Assembly: GCA_045537915.1 (NCBI GenBank)
Contig: JAZSQK010000055.1
Location: forward strand, 1-28,297
Direction of reading: 5' to 3'
Source: SFWF01 sp045537915
GTDB lineage: Bacteria > Bacillota > Clostridia > Oscillospirales > Acutalibacteraceae
Length of the DNA stretch: 28,297 nt
Every line of letters starts with the position of its first letter. Position 1 is the stretch's first letter. The position numbers were made by a program, and so were the translations under genes. Of this stretch, positions 14,308 through 23,049 are shown piece after piece. The notes below the pieces were generated by a model, which ran no database searches, was not told the origin of the DNA, and saw only the letters and a program-made list of their open reading frames with translations.

Positions 14308-14323
14308 TGTTTCACGTGAAACA
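14308..14323. promoter_or_regulatory. parS centromere-like site (second copy)
   Basis: Exact TGTTTCACGTGAAACA, identical to the copy 1.2 kb away, in the 64-nt gap between tadA and the CPBP protease gene. parA/parB are not in this window. Confidence 0.93.
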
Positions 14324-14351
14324 TTAAGTAAAAACGAAGAGCCGAGCCAAC

Positions 14352-15356
14352 CTACATTACAAGTATCGTTTCGACGGCTATAAGAATAATGTATATTATT
14401 ATACACGGGTGGGTTAGAAAAGCCACCGCAAACTGCTTTTGATTAAGAATTGTTTCGGGGGCACCAAGCTCGGCAGCCTTTTTGCTTTTACCTTTAAGCA
14501 TAAGCACTCCCACAAAGGCGCATAAAAAGCAGATAGCAAAATAGAGGCAGTAAACGGCATTCTGGAATGCAATCGAGCTATCCTCGGGGATAAGCCAGGT
14601 AATAACTGTCGCAAGAAAATTATTTATAAAGTGAATTAAAACGCCCGTCCAGAGTGAACCTGTCTTAATAACCGCAAAGCCGAGCGCAAGGCCGACTATA
14701 AAGGCAAAGGGCATCTGCGCCAGATTTCCGTGCATAAGACCAAATAGCAGAGCCGAAATGCAGATTGCAAAGCCGTCGCCAAATTTTCTGAGTGTCCCCA
14801 TAACAACGCCACGCATTGCAAACTCTTCAGCTAGCGGAGCTATTATACAGGCTCCCGCAAAGACCAAAAACTTTCCGAAAATGCCGTCGGGCTCCTCAAT
14901 CATCGGATTTGAAACGTAAATTCCAAACTGAGCCAAGAGATTAAGTATAAAGGTTCCCGCCATATTGGCAAAGGCGCAAAGTCCAAGGCTGATCAGGATT
15001 ATGGGGGCTAAAAACTCCTTATCCGGCTTTTTGAAGGAGGCAACCTCTAAAAGCCTTTTGTTGCAGCCCGAAAGCACAACAAAAAAGGGCAACGTGAACA
15101 TAACCGCAGACAGAAGCTGATTTACAAGCTGAAGCACAGCGGGGTCCTCAAGCAGACCGACAGCCGTAAGACTGTCAACTCCGAGGGCGGTCGCAATATT
15201 TATATATATGGTAGCCCAGAGAAAAGTAACCGCAACCGTAATAAGCATCGCAAGGCCTATAAATCCTGCGGTTTTTTTAATTTGCTTTTTTTCTTCGATT
15301 TTCAAAAGAATTTCACTCTGGGATTCGTTTTCATAAAAGATAGCAGTGTTTTTCAA
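14352..15356 (-). CDS. CPBP-family intramembrane metalloprotease
   Basis: 334 aa polytopic membrane protein of the CAAX protease/bacteriocin-processing (Abi, CPBP) family. The three catalytic motifs are present and ordered: EEFAMRG (EExxxR), FGLMHGN (FxxxH) and HFINN (HxxxN), at ~residues 178, 212 and 250. An N-terminal cytoplasmic stretch of ~35 residues precedes the first membrane segment. The start is TTG at 15356 with GGAGG 7 nt upstream. Bacterial members process small peptides or confer bacteriocin self-immunity; no peptide substrate gene is adjacent, so the role here is unknown. Confidence 0.88.
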   Translation of the reverse strand: MKNTAIFYENESQSEILLKIEEKKQIKKTAGFIGLAMLITVAVTFLWATIYINIATALGVDSLTAVGLLEDPAVLQLVNQLLSAVMFTLPFFVVLSGCNKRLLEVASFKKPDKEFLAPIILISLGLCAFANMAGTFILNLLAQFGIYVSNPMIEEPDGIFGKFLVFAGACIIAPLAEEFAMRGVVMGTLRKFGDGFAICISALLFGLMHGNLAQMPFAFIVGLALGFAVIKTGSLWTGVLIHFINNFLATVITWLIPEDSSIAFQNAVYCLYFAICFLCAFVGVLMLKGKSKKAAELGAPETILNQKQFAVAFLTHPCIIIYIILIAVETILVM

Positions 15357-15439
15357 GAATATTCCTCCGAATTATTTGCTGTTTTCTTTAAAATTCGCAG
15401 TTTTTCTCCTGTTTTCTTAATATTTCTAAAATTTAACTA

Positions 15440-15463
15440 ACGGAGCCGCATATACGGCTCCGT
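15440..15463 (-). terminator. Terminator after gyrA
   Basis: ACGGAGCCG pairs perfectly with CGGCTCCGT around a 6-nt loop, 7 nt after the gyrA stop. The following minus-strand tail is moderately T-rich. Confidence 0.75.
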
Positions 15464-15469
15464 CTAATT

Positions 15470-18016
15470 TTATTCTTCTGCCGATTCCTCCGGCTCGTCT
15501 GCCGGCGCCTCTGCGGCATCGGCATCGGGAGCGTCGGGCACATCGGTAACCTCGTCCTCGTTATGAGCGGCGGTAGCAACCGAGAGCACTCTCGCATCGG
15601 GGTTTTGGCCGAACTTCATAATGCGGACTCCCTTTGAGGGACGGTTAAACATACTGATTGTATCGGCGGCAATTCGGATTATTATACCGTCGGTCGAAAT
15701 CATAATAACATCCTCGTCCTCGCTGACGGCTACAACCGAGCAAACATCACCGTATTTTTCACAGCGGTAGTTTGTAATACCCTTACCGCCTCTCGACTGC
15801 AGTCTGTGGTCGGCTATAGAGGTTCTTCGTCCATAACCCGTTTCGGTAACGGTCAGGAGAACAGTGTCATCGCTGCAGGCCGCCATTGAAACAACCTCAT
15901 CGCCCTCACGAAGTCTGATAGCACGAACACCTCTTGCCGTTCTGCCCATAGGACGAACGTCATTTTCATCAAAGCGGATAGCGTAGCCCTTCTTGGTGGC
16001 AACAAGCAGACTCGATTTGCCCTCGGTGAGCGCTACAAAGCGAAGCTCGTCGCCCTCGTCGAGCTCAAGTGCTATGATACCTGTTTTTCTCGTGTTCTTA
16101 AAGGCCTCCATAGAGGTTCTCTTGATTACGCCGTCCTTGGTACCCATAACAATAAACTGCTCGTTATCAAGCTCGGGACAGGGGAGAATCTTTGTAACCT
16201 TCTCGTCCGGCATAAGCGGTATTATGTTAACCACGTTCATGCCCTTTGAGGTTCGGGTTCCCTCGGGAATCTCGTATGCCTTTAAGCGATATACTCGGCC
16301 GAGGTTGGTAAACATCATAATATAGTCATGGGAGGAGCAAACGAACATAGACTCAACAAAGTCGTCCTCTCTGGTGGTCATGCCCCTTATACCCTTACCG
16401 CCACGGTTTTGTACAGAGTAGGTGTCACTGGGCAGCCTCTTTATATATCCGCCTGTGGTCTTTGTAATTACGCACTCTTCCTCGGGGATAAGGTCCTCAA
16501 TATCAACCTCGCCCGAAACGGCAGAAATCTCGGTTCTTCTGTCGTCGGAATATTTATCTCTGAGATTAAGAGCCTCGGTCTTAACAATATCAAGAACCCT
16601 CGAATGAGAGCCTAAAATCTCCTGACATTCCTTAATAAAGGCATATTTCTCCTTGAGCTCGTCCTCAATCTTCTGCTTTTCCATACCTGCAAGCTTACCG
16701 AGCTGCATCTGAACAATAGCTGTGGTCTGGACATCGTCAAAGCCAAAACGCTCGGCGAGTCTCTCCTTGGACTCAGGGATAGTCTTTGAGGTGCGGATTA
16801 TCGAAATAACCTCATCAATAAAGTCGATTGCGGTATTAAGGGCCTCTAAAATGTGGGTTCTCTCCTGAGCCTTTTTCATATCAAAGGCGGTTCTGCGCTC
16901 GATTATCTCACACTGGAAATCGATGCAGTTCTGAAGCATATCCTTAAGGGTTAAAAGCTGCGGTTTACCATTAACGATTGCGATAAGGTTTGCGCCGAAG
17001 GTGGTCTGAAGCTCGGTATAGGAATAGAGCTTGTTGAGGACTACCTGCGGATTAGCGTCACGCTTTATGTCAACCACTATTCTGATGCCGCCGTCACGCT
17101 TTGAGGAGTAGTCGACAACATCATCGATGCCCTCAACCCTCTTTTCAGCGGCGAGGTCGTAAATCTTCTTAACAAGGGCTTCCTTTCTGACCTTGTAGGG
17201 AATCTCGGTAATAACAATTCTGAACTTTCCGTTTGAAAGCTCTTCAATTTCCGCCTTGCCTCTTACAATTATCCTACCCTTACCTGTAGCGTATGCGGCA
17301 CGGATACCCGCTCTTCCCATAATAATTCCGCCTGTTGGGAAGTCGGGTCCCTTTATATACTCGCAAAGCTCCGAAAGCTCTGCCTCGGGGTTGTCGATAA
17401 GATAGCACATGCCGTCTATCGTTTCGCCAAGGTTGTGGGGCGGAATTTCGGTTGCCATACCAAAGGCAATTCCCGAAGAACCGTTTACAAGCAGTTGGGG
17501 AAAACGAACGGGGAGAACGGTGGGTTCTTTAAGACGGTCATCATAGTTTGGCGTAAAATCAACCGTATCCTTGTCGATATCGTCAAGCATATGGAGAGAG
17601 AGCCTGTTCATCTTGGACTCGGTATAACGGTAGGCGGCGGCGGGGTAGCCGTCGATATTACCGAAGTTTCCGTGTCCGTCTATAAGTGGATAACGCAGAG
17701 AGAAGTCCTGCGCCATTCTGACCATAGCCTCATAAACAGAGGAGTCTCCGTGCGGATGGTAACGGCCGAGCACCGCACCGACCGTATCGGCGCACTTGCG
17801 GTAAGCCTTTTCGGGTGTCAGTCCGTTTTCATACATTGTATAAAGGATTCTTCTGTGAACCGGCTTCAGTCCGTCTCGCACATCGGGGAGAGCACGTCCG
17901 ACAAGTACGCTCATTCCGTACTGGAGCATACTGCCCTTGACCTCGTCGACAATTTCGACGGGGACAATATTGGTTTCTTCACTTTCGGGCCAATAAACCT
18001 TTTCCTGTTTAGCCAT
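15470..18016 (-). CDS. gyrA: DNA gyrase subunit A
   Basis: 848 aa. Breakage-reunion subunit of the A2B2 enzyme that introduces negative supercoils. The catalytic tyrosine is Tyr131 in AAAYRYTE. The quinolone-determining region reads HPHGDSSVYEA, with Ser92 and Glu96 at the positions equivalent to E. coli Ser83 and Asp87, the usual susceptible-type Gram-positive residues. The C-terminal beta-pinwheel carries the GyrA-box-type sequence QNRGGKG plus QSRGGKG, supporting gyrase rather than ParC. The last ~30 residues are an acidic Asp/Glu/Ala-rich tail. It lies 20 nt after gyrB. Confidence 0.98.
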   Translation of the reverse strand: MAKQEKVYWPESEETNIVPVEIVDEVKGSMLQYGMSVLVGRALPDVRDGLKPVHRRILYTMYENGLTPEKAYRKCADTVGAVLGRYHPHGDSSVYEAMVRMAQDFSLRYPLIDGHGNFGNIDGYPAAAYRYTESKMNRLSLHMLDDIDKDTVDFTPNYDDRLKEPTVLPVRFPQLLVNGSSGIAFGMATEIPPHNLGETIDGMCYLIDNPEAELSELCEYIKGPDFPTGGIIMGRAGIRAAYATGKGRIIVRGKAEIEELSNGKFRIVITEIPYKVRKEALVKKIYDLAAEKRVEGIDDVVDYSSKRDGGIRIVVDIKRDANPQVVLNKLYSYTELQTTFGANLIAIVNGKPQLLTLKDMLQNCIDFQCEIIERRTAFDMKKAQERTHILEALNTAIDFIDEVISIIRTSKTIPESKERLAERFGFDDVQTTAIVQMQLGKLAGMEKQKIEDELKEKYAFIKECQEILGSHSRVLDIVKTEALNLRDKYSDDRRTEISAVSGEVDIEDLIPEEECVITKTTGGYIKRLPSDTYSVQNRGGKGIRGMTTREDDFVESMFVCSSHDYIMMFTNLGRVYRLKAYEIPEGTRTSKGMNVVNIIPLMPDEKVTKILPCPELDNEQFIVMGTKDGVIKRTSMEAFKNTRKTGIIALELDEGDELRFVALTEGKSSLLVATKKGYAIRFDENDVRPMGRTARGVRAIRLREGDEVVSMAACSDDTVLLTVTETGYGRRTSIADHRLQSRGGKGITNYRCEKYGDVCSVVAVSEDEDVIMISTDGIIIRIAADTISMFNRPSKGVRIMKFGQNPDARVLSVATAAHNEDEVTDVPDAPDADAAEAPADEPEESAEE

Positions 18017-18036
18017 TATAAGTCGCTCTCCTTTCC

Positions 18037-19980
18037 TTAAATATCAAGGTCGGTCGCAAAGACCGCATTTTCTTCAATAAACTGCTTTCTCGGCTCAACC
18101 TCTTCGCCCATGAGCATTGTAAAGGTTTCATCTGCGAGCATAGCATCGCTCATTGTAACACGGAGGAATGTACGGGTTTCGGGGTTAAGGGTTGTTTCCC
18201 AAAGCTGATCGGGGTCCATTTCACCAAGACCCTTATAACGCTGAACGTCTGCAGTGCCGCCTAGACGCTCGATATACTCTGTCTTTTCCTCTTCGTTAAA
18301 GGCATCAAAGTGCTGTTTACCCTTTGAAACACGGAATAGGGGAGGCTGTGCTAAATATATATGTCCCGTTTCAATAAGCTCTGGCATATAGCGGAAGAAG
18401 AAGGTGAGAAGAAGTGTTCTGATATGGCTACCGTCAACGTCGGCATCGGCCATAATAACTATCTTGTCATAACGAAGCTTATTTATATCAAAATTCTCAC
18501 CGATTCCGGTACCGAGCGCCACGATAACGGGAGAAAGCTTATCGTTTGAGTAAACCTTATCGTCTCGTGCTTTCTCAACATTGAGCATCTTACCCCAAAG
18601 TGGGAGAATTGCCTGATAGGTCGAGTTTCTGCCCTCAACGGCAGAACCACCGGCACTATCTCCCTCGACGATATAAATTTCGGTCTTGGTCGGGTCATCT
18701 GAAATGCAGTCCTTAAGCTTTTCGGGCATTCTGGTCTTTCCGCCGATGCCCGACTTATTACGGGAGGCATCTCTTGCCTTCTGGGCGGCCTCCCTTGCAT
18801 TTGATGCCGCAATTGCCTTATCGATAACTATTTTAGCGTCACTGGGATGCTCCTCTAAATATCTGTAAAGCTGGTCGTTTATAAGGTCACGAACCATCTG
18901 TCCGATAGATGTATTACCGAGCTTTGCCTTGGTCTGTGACTCAAACTGTGCGTCGGCAAGTTTAACCGATACGACCGCAATAAGTCCCTCCATAATATCC
19001 TCGCCCTTAAGGTTGTCGGAATCAACCTTGAGCTTTTTAAAATCGTGAGCGTATTTATTTACTACACGGGCAACGGTCTGACGGAAGGCCTGTTCGTGAG
19101 TACCGCCGTCGATGGTGTGAAGTGTGTTTGCGAAGGACATTATCTTATTGTCATAAGCAGTTGACCACATAAGCGCAATCTCTGCGGTAGAGTCGCCCTT
19201 AGTGCCCGAAAGATAAATAATATCCGAAATAGGATCCTTCTTTATGCCCTGACGAAGATAATCTACATATTCCTTGATACCGCCCTCGTAGCAAAGGTCG
19301 TCAGTTTTTGGCTCGAAAACATCGGTACGCTTATCCTCAAGGATAATTCTGATACCTGCATTAAGGAAGGCTTGTTCTCTGAGTCTATTTAAAAGAATAT
19401 CGTAATCATATGTGGTGGTGTCGGTAAAAATAGAGGGGTCGGGCTTAAAGGTAACGGTGGTGCCTGTCTCGGTTGTGGTGCCGATAACCTCAAGCTCGGA
19501 AACAATATTTCCCTTTTCATATCTCTGCCTGTAGATATTAGTGCCGTCCTTTACCTCAACCTCAAGCCAACTTGACAGAGCGTTAACAACCGAGGCGCCA
19601 ACGCCGTGAAGTCCTCCCGAAACCTTGTATCCGGAACCGCCGAACTTTCCGCCTGCATGAAGTATTGTAAAGACTACCGTAACGGTGGGGATACCCTTTT
19701 GAGGGTTTATTCCTACCGGAATTCCTCGACCGTTATCGGTAACACGGATAATTCCGTCGTCAAGTATTTCAACAACTATTTTGTCACAGTAACCCGCAAG
19801 AGCCTCGTCGATAGAGTTGTCCACAATCTCGTAAACCAGATGGTGCAAACCTCTCTCTCCGGTCGAGCCGATATACATACCGGGTCTTTTTCTTACCGCC
19901 TCAAGTCCCTCAAGGACCTGAATGGAGTTTTCGTCATAACTCTCGGTAACCTGTAAATTTTTTTCCATTTCGTTGCTCAT
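18037..19980 (-). CDS. gyrB: DNA gyrase subunit B
   Basis: 647 aa ATPase subunit of gyrase. The GHKL ATP-binding fold occupies the first ~220 residues (EIVDNSIDEALAGYC, VTDNGRGIPVG, GLHGVGASVVNALS). The TOPRIM domain has YIVEGDSAGGSA with the catalytic Glu and the metal-binding DADVDGSHI, and the C-terminal RYKGLGEM motif is intact. Length is normal for Firmicutes GyrB. GGAG lies before the ATG; remB is 35 nt upstream, so it belongs to the recF-remB-gyrB-gyrA transcription unit. Confidence 0.98.
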   Translation of the reverse strand: MSNEMEKNLQVTESYDENSIQVLEGLEAVRKRPGMYIGSTGERGLHHLVYEIVDNSIDEALAGYCDKIVVEILDDGIIRVTDNGRGIPVGINPQKGIPTVTVVFTILHAGGKFGGSGYKVSGGLHGVGASVVNALSSWLEVEVKDGTNIYRQRYEKGNIVSELEVIGTTTETGTTVTFKPDPSIFTDTTTYDYDILLNRLREQAFLNAGIRIILEDKRTDVFEPKTDDLCYEGGIKEYVDYLRQGIKKDPISDIIYLSGTKGDSTAEIALMWSTAYDNKIMSFANTLHTIDGGTHEQAFRQTVARVVNKYAHDFKKLKVDSDNLKGEDIMEGLIAVVSVKLADAQFESQTKAKLGNTSIGQMVRDLINDQLYRYLEEHPSDAKIVIDKAIAASNAREAAQKARDASRNKSGIGGKTRMPEKLKDCISDDPTKTEIYIVEGDSAGGSAVEGRNSTYQAILPLWGKMLNVEKARDDKVYSNDKLSPVIVALGTGIGENFDINKLRYDKIVIMADADVDGSHIRTLLLTFFFRYMPELIETGHIYLAQPPLFRVSKGKQHFDAFNEEEKTEYIERLGGTADVQRYKGLGEMDPDQLWETTLNPETRTFLRVTMSDAMLADETFTMLMGEEVEPRKQFIEENAVFATDLDI

Positions 19981-20015
19981 TTTTTTCTCCTTGAAATATT
20001 TTGAGTGAAAATTTT

Positions 20016-20276
20016 TTAGAACTTATCCTCGCTTCGCTTTTGAAGTGTCGGCGGGGCAATTTGCGAAATATATACCTTTCTTTTTTTGCTTCCTTTTTCC
20101 TGATAAACAATAAAGGATTTTGGAAGCTCGTATGAAAGGGTTTGGGCAATACCGTTTTTCTCGGCCATATTCAGAAAATTTCTGGAGGCTTTCATAACGG
20201 TTGCGGTATCCATATCAAAAATACCTATTATGTTTCTTTTTTTAACCGCTTTTTGTTCTCCTAAATGAAGATACAT
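20016..20276 (-). CDS. remB: DUF370 protein, RemB-like
   Basis: 86 aa. Sequence MYLHLGEQKAVKKRNIIGIFDMD, then FIVYQEKGSKKRKVYISQIAPPTLQKR, and its position between recF and gyrB match Bacillus RemB (YaaB, ~81 aa). Its relative RemA is a ring-shaped DNA-binding activator of matrix genes; RemB shares the fold and was found through a matrix defect. The tasA-like fibre operon elsewhere in this window makes a regulatory link conceivable but not shown. Confidence 0.9.
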   Translation of the reverse strand: MYLHLGEQKAVKKRNIIGIFDMDTATVMKASRNFLNMAEKNGIAQTLSYELPKSFIVYQEKGSKKRKVYISQIAPPTLQKRSEDKF

Positions 20277-20298
20277 AATTTACTCCGTAATTTTATTT

Positions 20299-20448
20299 AA
20301 TGAATAGTTAATAGTGAATAATGAATAATTATTGTGTGGCTTCGCCACGATATAATTACGATACGAGATAAATCTATCTGTTTTCGTTTCGTAATTTCAT
20401 TTCGTTCCCGTAGGGAACACCAAAATTATTCATTCTTCATTCTTCATT
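20299..20448 (+). repeat. Intergenic inverted-repeat element, copy A (overlaps recF end)
   Basis: AATGAATA-rich left end and ATTATTCATT-rich right end form inverted termini. Inside are two hairpins, GTGGCTTCGCCAC (20336-20348) and GTTCCCGTAGGGAAC (20404-20418). The same two hairpins in the same order occur in copy B and in reverse in copy D. It fills most of the recF-remB gap and runs 12 bases into recF, supplying its stop codon. Confidence 0.75.
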
Positions 20449-21504
20449 TTTAATTCTTCCAGCTGATAAGGTAAACACCTTACCCGATTCGAGATTTTTG
20501 ATATTTGAGGGGTCGCAACAGGTAATAAAAACCTGTCGGTCCTTAATATTGTTTAAAATATAGCTCTGACGGTCGGGGTCAAGCTCTGAAAAAACATCGT
20601 CCAGTATGGCAACCGGCTCTTCGCCCGTAATATCCTTCAAATTTCTTGCCTCGGCAAGTTTTAAGGCTATTGCAACACTTCTCTGCTGTCCTTGGCTTCC
20701 AAAGGTTCTGGCAGAAATGCCGTTGATTTTAAAATCAATATCATCTCTGTGGGGACCCACCGATGTAACCCCCGAATAAATATCCCTTGCCCTTGACCTT
20801 AAAAGCTCTTCTGCAAGGTCAGGGGCTCGACAAGAAGAGATATATTCAGCCGAAAGTTCCTCTTTATTTACCGAGAGCCCCGAATAAATGTCGGTCAGAT
20901 GTGGTGTTATATCCCTACAGTAATTTTCTCTGAATTCAATAAGCTTTTCCCCGTTTTGAGCTATCTCATTTTCAAATGCCGAAAGCATTTCGGGTGAGGA
21001 AAGACCGCTTTCCTTCAGTAGCATGTTTCTCTGGGAAACCGCCCTTGTATAGCTTTTTAAAAGCTCAATATACTGTGGATAAAGCTGTCCGAGGGCAATA
21101 TCCATAAATCTTCTGCGAAGGGCGGGGCCTCCCTTTACTATATCGAGGTCACAGGGGGAGAAAACTATAGCGCAGAAATTACCCGCAAGAAGTGAGGGGG
21201 AACGGAGCTTTTTATCATCAAGGGTAGCTGCTCTTCTCTGCTTTATCCTTATTTCTGCTTTTTGTTCAACCCCACGGCTTACAAATTCCATCGTGAGTAA
21301 GGCTTCCTCAAAGCCAAAGCTTACCGTTTCAAAATCCTTTGCGCCTCTGAAGCTTTTAGCTCCCGTAAAAAGCCAGATTGCTTCGGTTATATTTGTTTTA
21401 CCCTGGGCATTTGCGCCGCATATAATATTTACATTACCGCACGGTACAATCTCGCCCTCGGCTAAATTTCTGAAATTTTTAAAGGTTAACCTTTTTACTT
21501 CCAT
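20437..21504 (-). CDS. recF: DNA replication/repair protein RecF
   Basis: 355 aa SMC-like ATPase that helps load RecA at gaps. Walker A is CGANAQGKTN (~residue 32), the ABC-type signature region is GSQGQQRSVAIALKLAEA, and Walker B AILDDVFSELD (~310). The first base of its ATG is the last base of the S4 gene's stop (TAATG), so the two are coupled. The final residues (IKNEE) and the stop are encoded by an intergenic repeat element, so the original C-terminus may have been altered slightly; family domains are unaffected. Confidence 0.96.
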   Translation of the reverse strand: MEVKRLTFKNFRNLAEGEIVPCGNVNIICGANAQGKTNITEAIWLFTGAKSFRGAKDFETVSFGFEEALLTMEFVSRGVEQKAEIRIKQRRAATLDDKKLRSPSLLAGNFCAIVFSPCDLDIVKGGPALRRRFMDIALGQLYPQYIELLKSYTRAVSQRNMLLKESGLSSPEMLSAFENEIAQNGEKLIEFRENYCRDITPHLTDIYSGLSVNKEELSAEYISSCRAPDLAEELLRSRARDIYSGVTSVGPHRDDIDFKINGISARTFGSQGQQRSVAIALKLAEARNLKDITGEEPVAILDDVFSELDPDRQSYILNNIKDRQVFITCCDPSNIKNLESGKVFTLSAGRIKNEE

Positions 21505-21716
21505 TATTCGATAATAAAGCCTTCCTTATCAAAGACTACAACATCTCCGCTATGAAGCTTTTTTCCTCTCATAATACAGACCGTGTCATTAACCCTGACC
21601 TCTCCGCCCTGTATTACTATTTTTGCGTGACCGCCGGTTGAAACAAGCCCTGCCAGCTTTAAAGCCGAATCCAATCGGATAAAATCTTCCTTGATAGAAA
21701 TTTTTTTATATTCCAT
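21504..21716 (-). CDS. yaaA: S4-domain RNA-binding protein (YaaA-like)
   Basis: 70 aa, essentially one S4 RNA-binding domain (FIRLDSALKLAGLVSTGGHA...GGEVRVNDTVCIMRGKKL). In Firmicutes a gene of this size sits between dnaN and recF, as here (18 nt after dnaN, overlapping recF by one base). Proposed roles concern ribosome assembly or RNA binding; experimental detail is sparse. Confidence 0.9.
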   Translation of the reverse strand: MEYKKISIKEDFIRLDSALKLAGLVSTGGHAKIVIQGGEVRVNDTVCIMRGKKLHSGDVVVFDKEGFIIE

Positions 21717-21734
21717 ATTTTTTTCCTCAAATTT

Positions 21735-22832
21735 TTATTTGAGCATCATAGGCATTATCATATAGATAAAGCTGTCACTGTTTAAAGGTTCTATGACAAA
21801 GCCTTCCTTGCTTCCCTTAAACTTAATTGTTACCTCGTCGGTTTCACAGGCTCTCAGCGCCTCTAAAAGATATTGTGAGTTAATACCGATTTCAAAGGGT
21901 TCTCCATCAAGTGCAATTTCATATGTATCAACCGCTCTTCCGACCGAGGAGGTACACATAAATGTAGCAACCTCTTCTTCAAGCTTACAGCGGATAGGAG
22001 TTGTAAACTTATCGTTAACAACCAGCGCAATACGCTCGATTATATCAATGATATCCCTTACCTTAACGGTAATCTTCTGCATATATTCTTTTGGAAGGGC
22101 TTTTTCATAATTTAAAAATTCTCCCTCAAGCAGACGGGAAACAAGGGTATATCCCTCAATTTTAAAGGAAATAAGCTTTTTAGAAACAAAGATTTCAACA
22201 TCTTCTTCATCATTGTTTATAATTTTAACCGCTTCGCCGATTGCCTTACCTGAAATTACAAAGTTAAAATCTCCGGAGGTTGCAATTTTTTCTTTTCTTA
22301 TAGCAATTCTTCTGCCGTCAATACCTACAAAACAGCCGACACCGCCGTTTATCTTTATATTAAGTCCTGTAAGAATGGGACGGGAGCCCTCGGTGGTGGA
22401 AACGGCAAAGAGGGTTCCTCTTACCATATCCTTTAAAAGACCACCCTTTAAGATTATAGATTCTGTTTCGGCAACAGAGGGTGTTTCGGGAAAATCTTCA
22501 GCCTTCATACCCATAATATCAAAAACAGCATTTCCGCTTTTTATGTGGCACATAAGACGGTCGTCGGTTTCAATGGTAATCTCGGGAGAGTTTGACTTTC
22601 TTATTATTTCACAGAGAAGTCTTGCATTGATAACAACATCGCCCTCCTCCTCACAGGAGGCATAAATCTCTTTTTTCATACTCATTTCAAGGTTATAGCT
22701 GACAAGGGTAAGCTTTCCCTTTTCTGCCGAAATAAGAATTCCCTCCAAAACAGGAAGACTGGTTTTTGAAACTATGCGTGAAAGGTTTTGTACGGCATCT
22801 AAAAGTGCTCCTCTTTCGGTTGTAAAGCGCAT
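21735..22832 (-). CDS. dnaN: DNA polymerase III sliding clamp (beta subunit)
   Basis: 365 aa, the standard length for three clamp domains in a ring-forming dimer. It begins MRFTTERGALLDAVQNLSRIVS and ends FIYMIMPMMLK, close to the consensus ...YLIMPM.. at the C-terminal hydrophobic-pocket strand. AAGGAG precedes the ATG. The dnaA-dnaN order and a 217-nt gap between them are as in other Firmicutes. Confidence 0.97.
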   Translation of the reverse strand: MRFTTERGALLDAVQNLSRIVSKTSLPVLEGILISAEKGKLTLVSYNLEMSMKKEIYASCEEEGDVVINARLLCEIIRKSNSPEITIETDDRLMCHIKSGNAVFDIMGMKAEDFPETPSVAETESIILKGGLLKDMVRGTLFAVSTTEGSRPILTGLNIKINGGVGCFVGIDGRRIAIRKEKIATSGDFNFVISGKAIGEAVKIINNDEEDVEIFVSKKLISFKIEGYTLVSRLLEGEFLNYEKALPKEYMQKITVKVRDIIDIIERIALVVNDKFTTPIRCKLEEEVATFMCTSSVGRAVDTYEIALDGEPFEIGINSQYLLEALRACETDEVTIKFKGSKEGFVIEPLNSDSFIYMIMPMMLK

Positions 22833-23049
22833 AAAAATTTCTCCTTTTTATTAACTAAATCATTTAAAAAATAACAGTAGTCATAGATGTGGTTAAAACT
22901 GTTAAAAATAGGCTTTTTTCCTTTGGACAAGCCTTTTTTATCTGTTAACAGTAAATTTTATAAAAACTTGATAACTCGAATAAAAAAAGCCTTGTGTTGA
23001 TAAGTTTAATAACCCTTATGTTAATTAAGGTTAAAAACAGTTAATAATT
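22833..23049 (-). other. dnaA-dnaN intergenic region, possible origin part
   Basis: AT-rich gap. Two sequences are one mismatch from the DnaA box TGTGGATAA: TGTGGTTAA (22888-22896) and TGTTGATAA (22995-23003). A terminator-like hairpin (AGGCTT ... AAGCCT, followed on the minus strand by ATTTTTA) at ~22909-22938 could end part of the dnaA transcript before dnaN. The spacer between dnaA and dnaN is a known place for origin elements in Firmicutes; unwinding here is inference. Confidence 0.45.
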
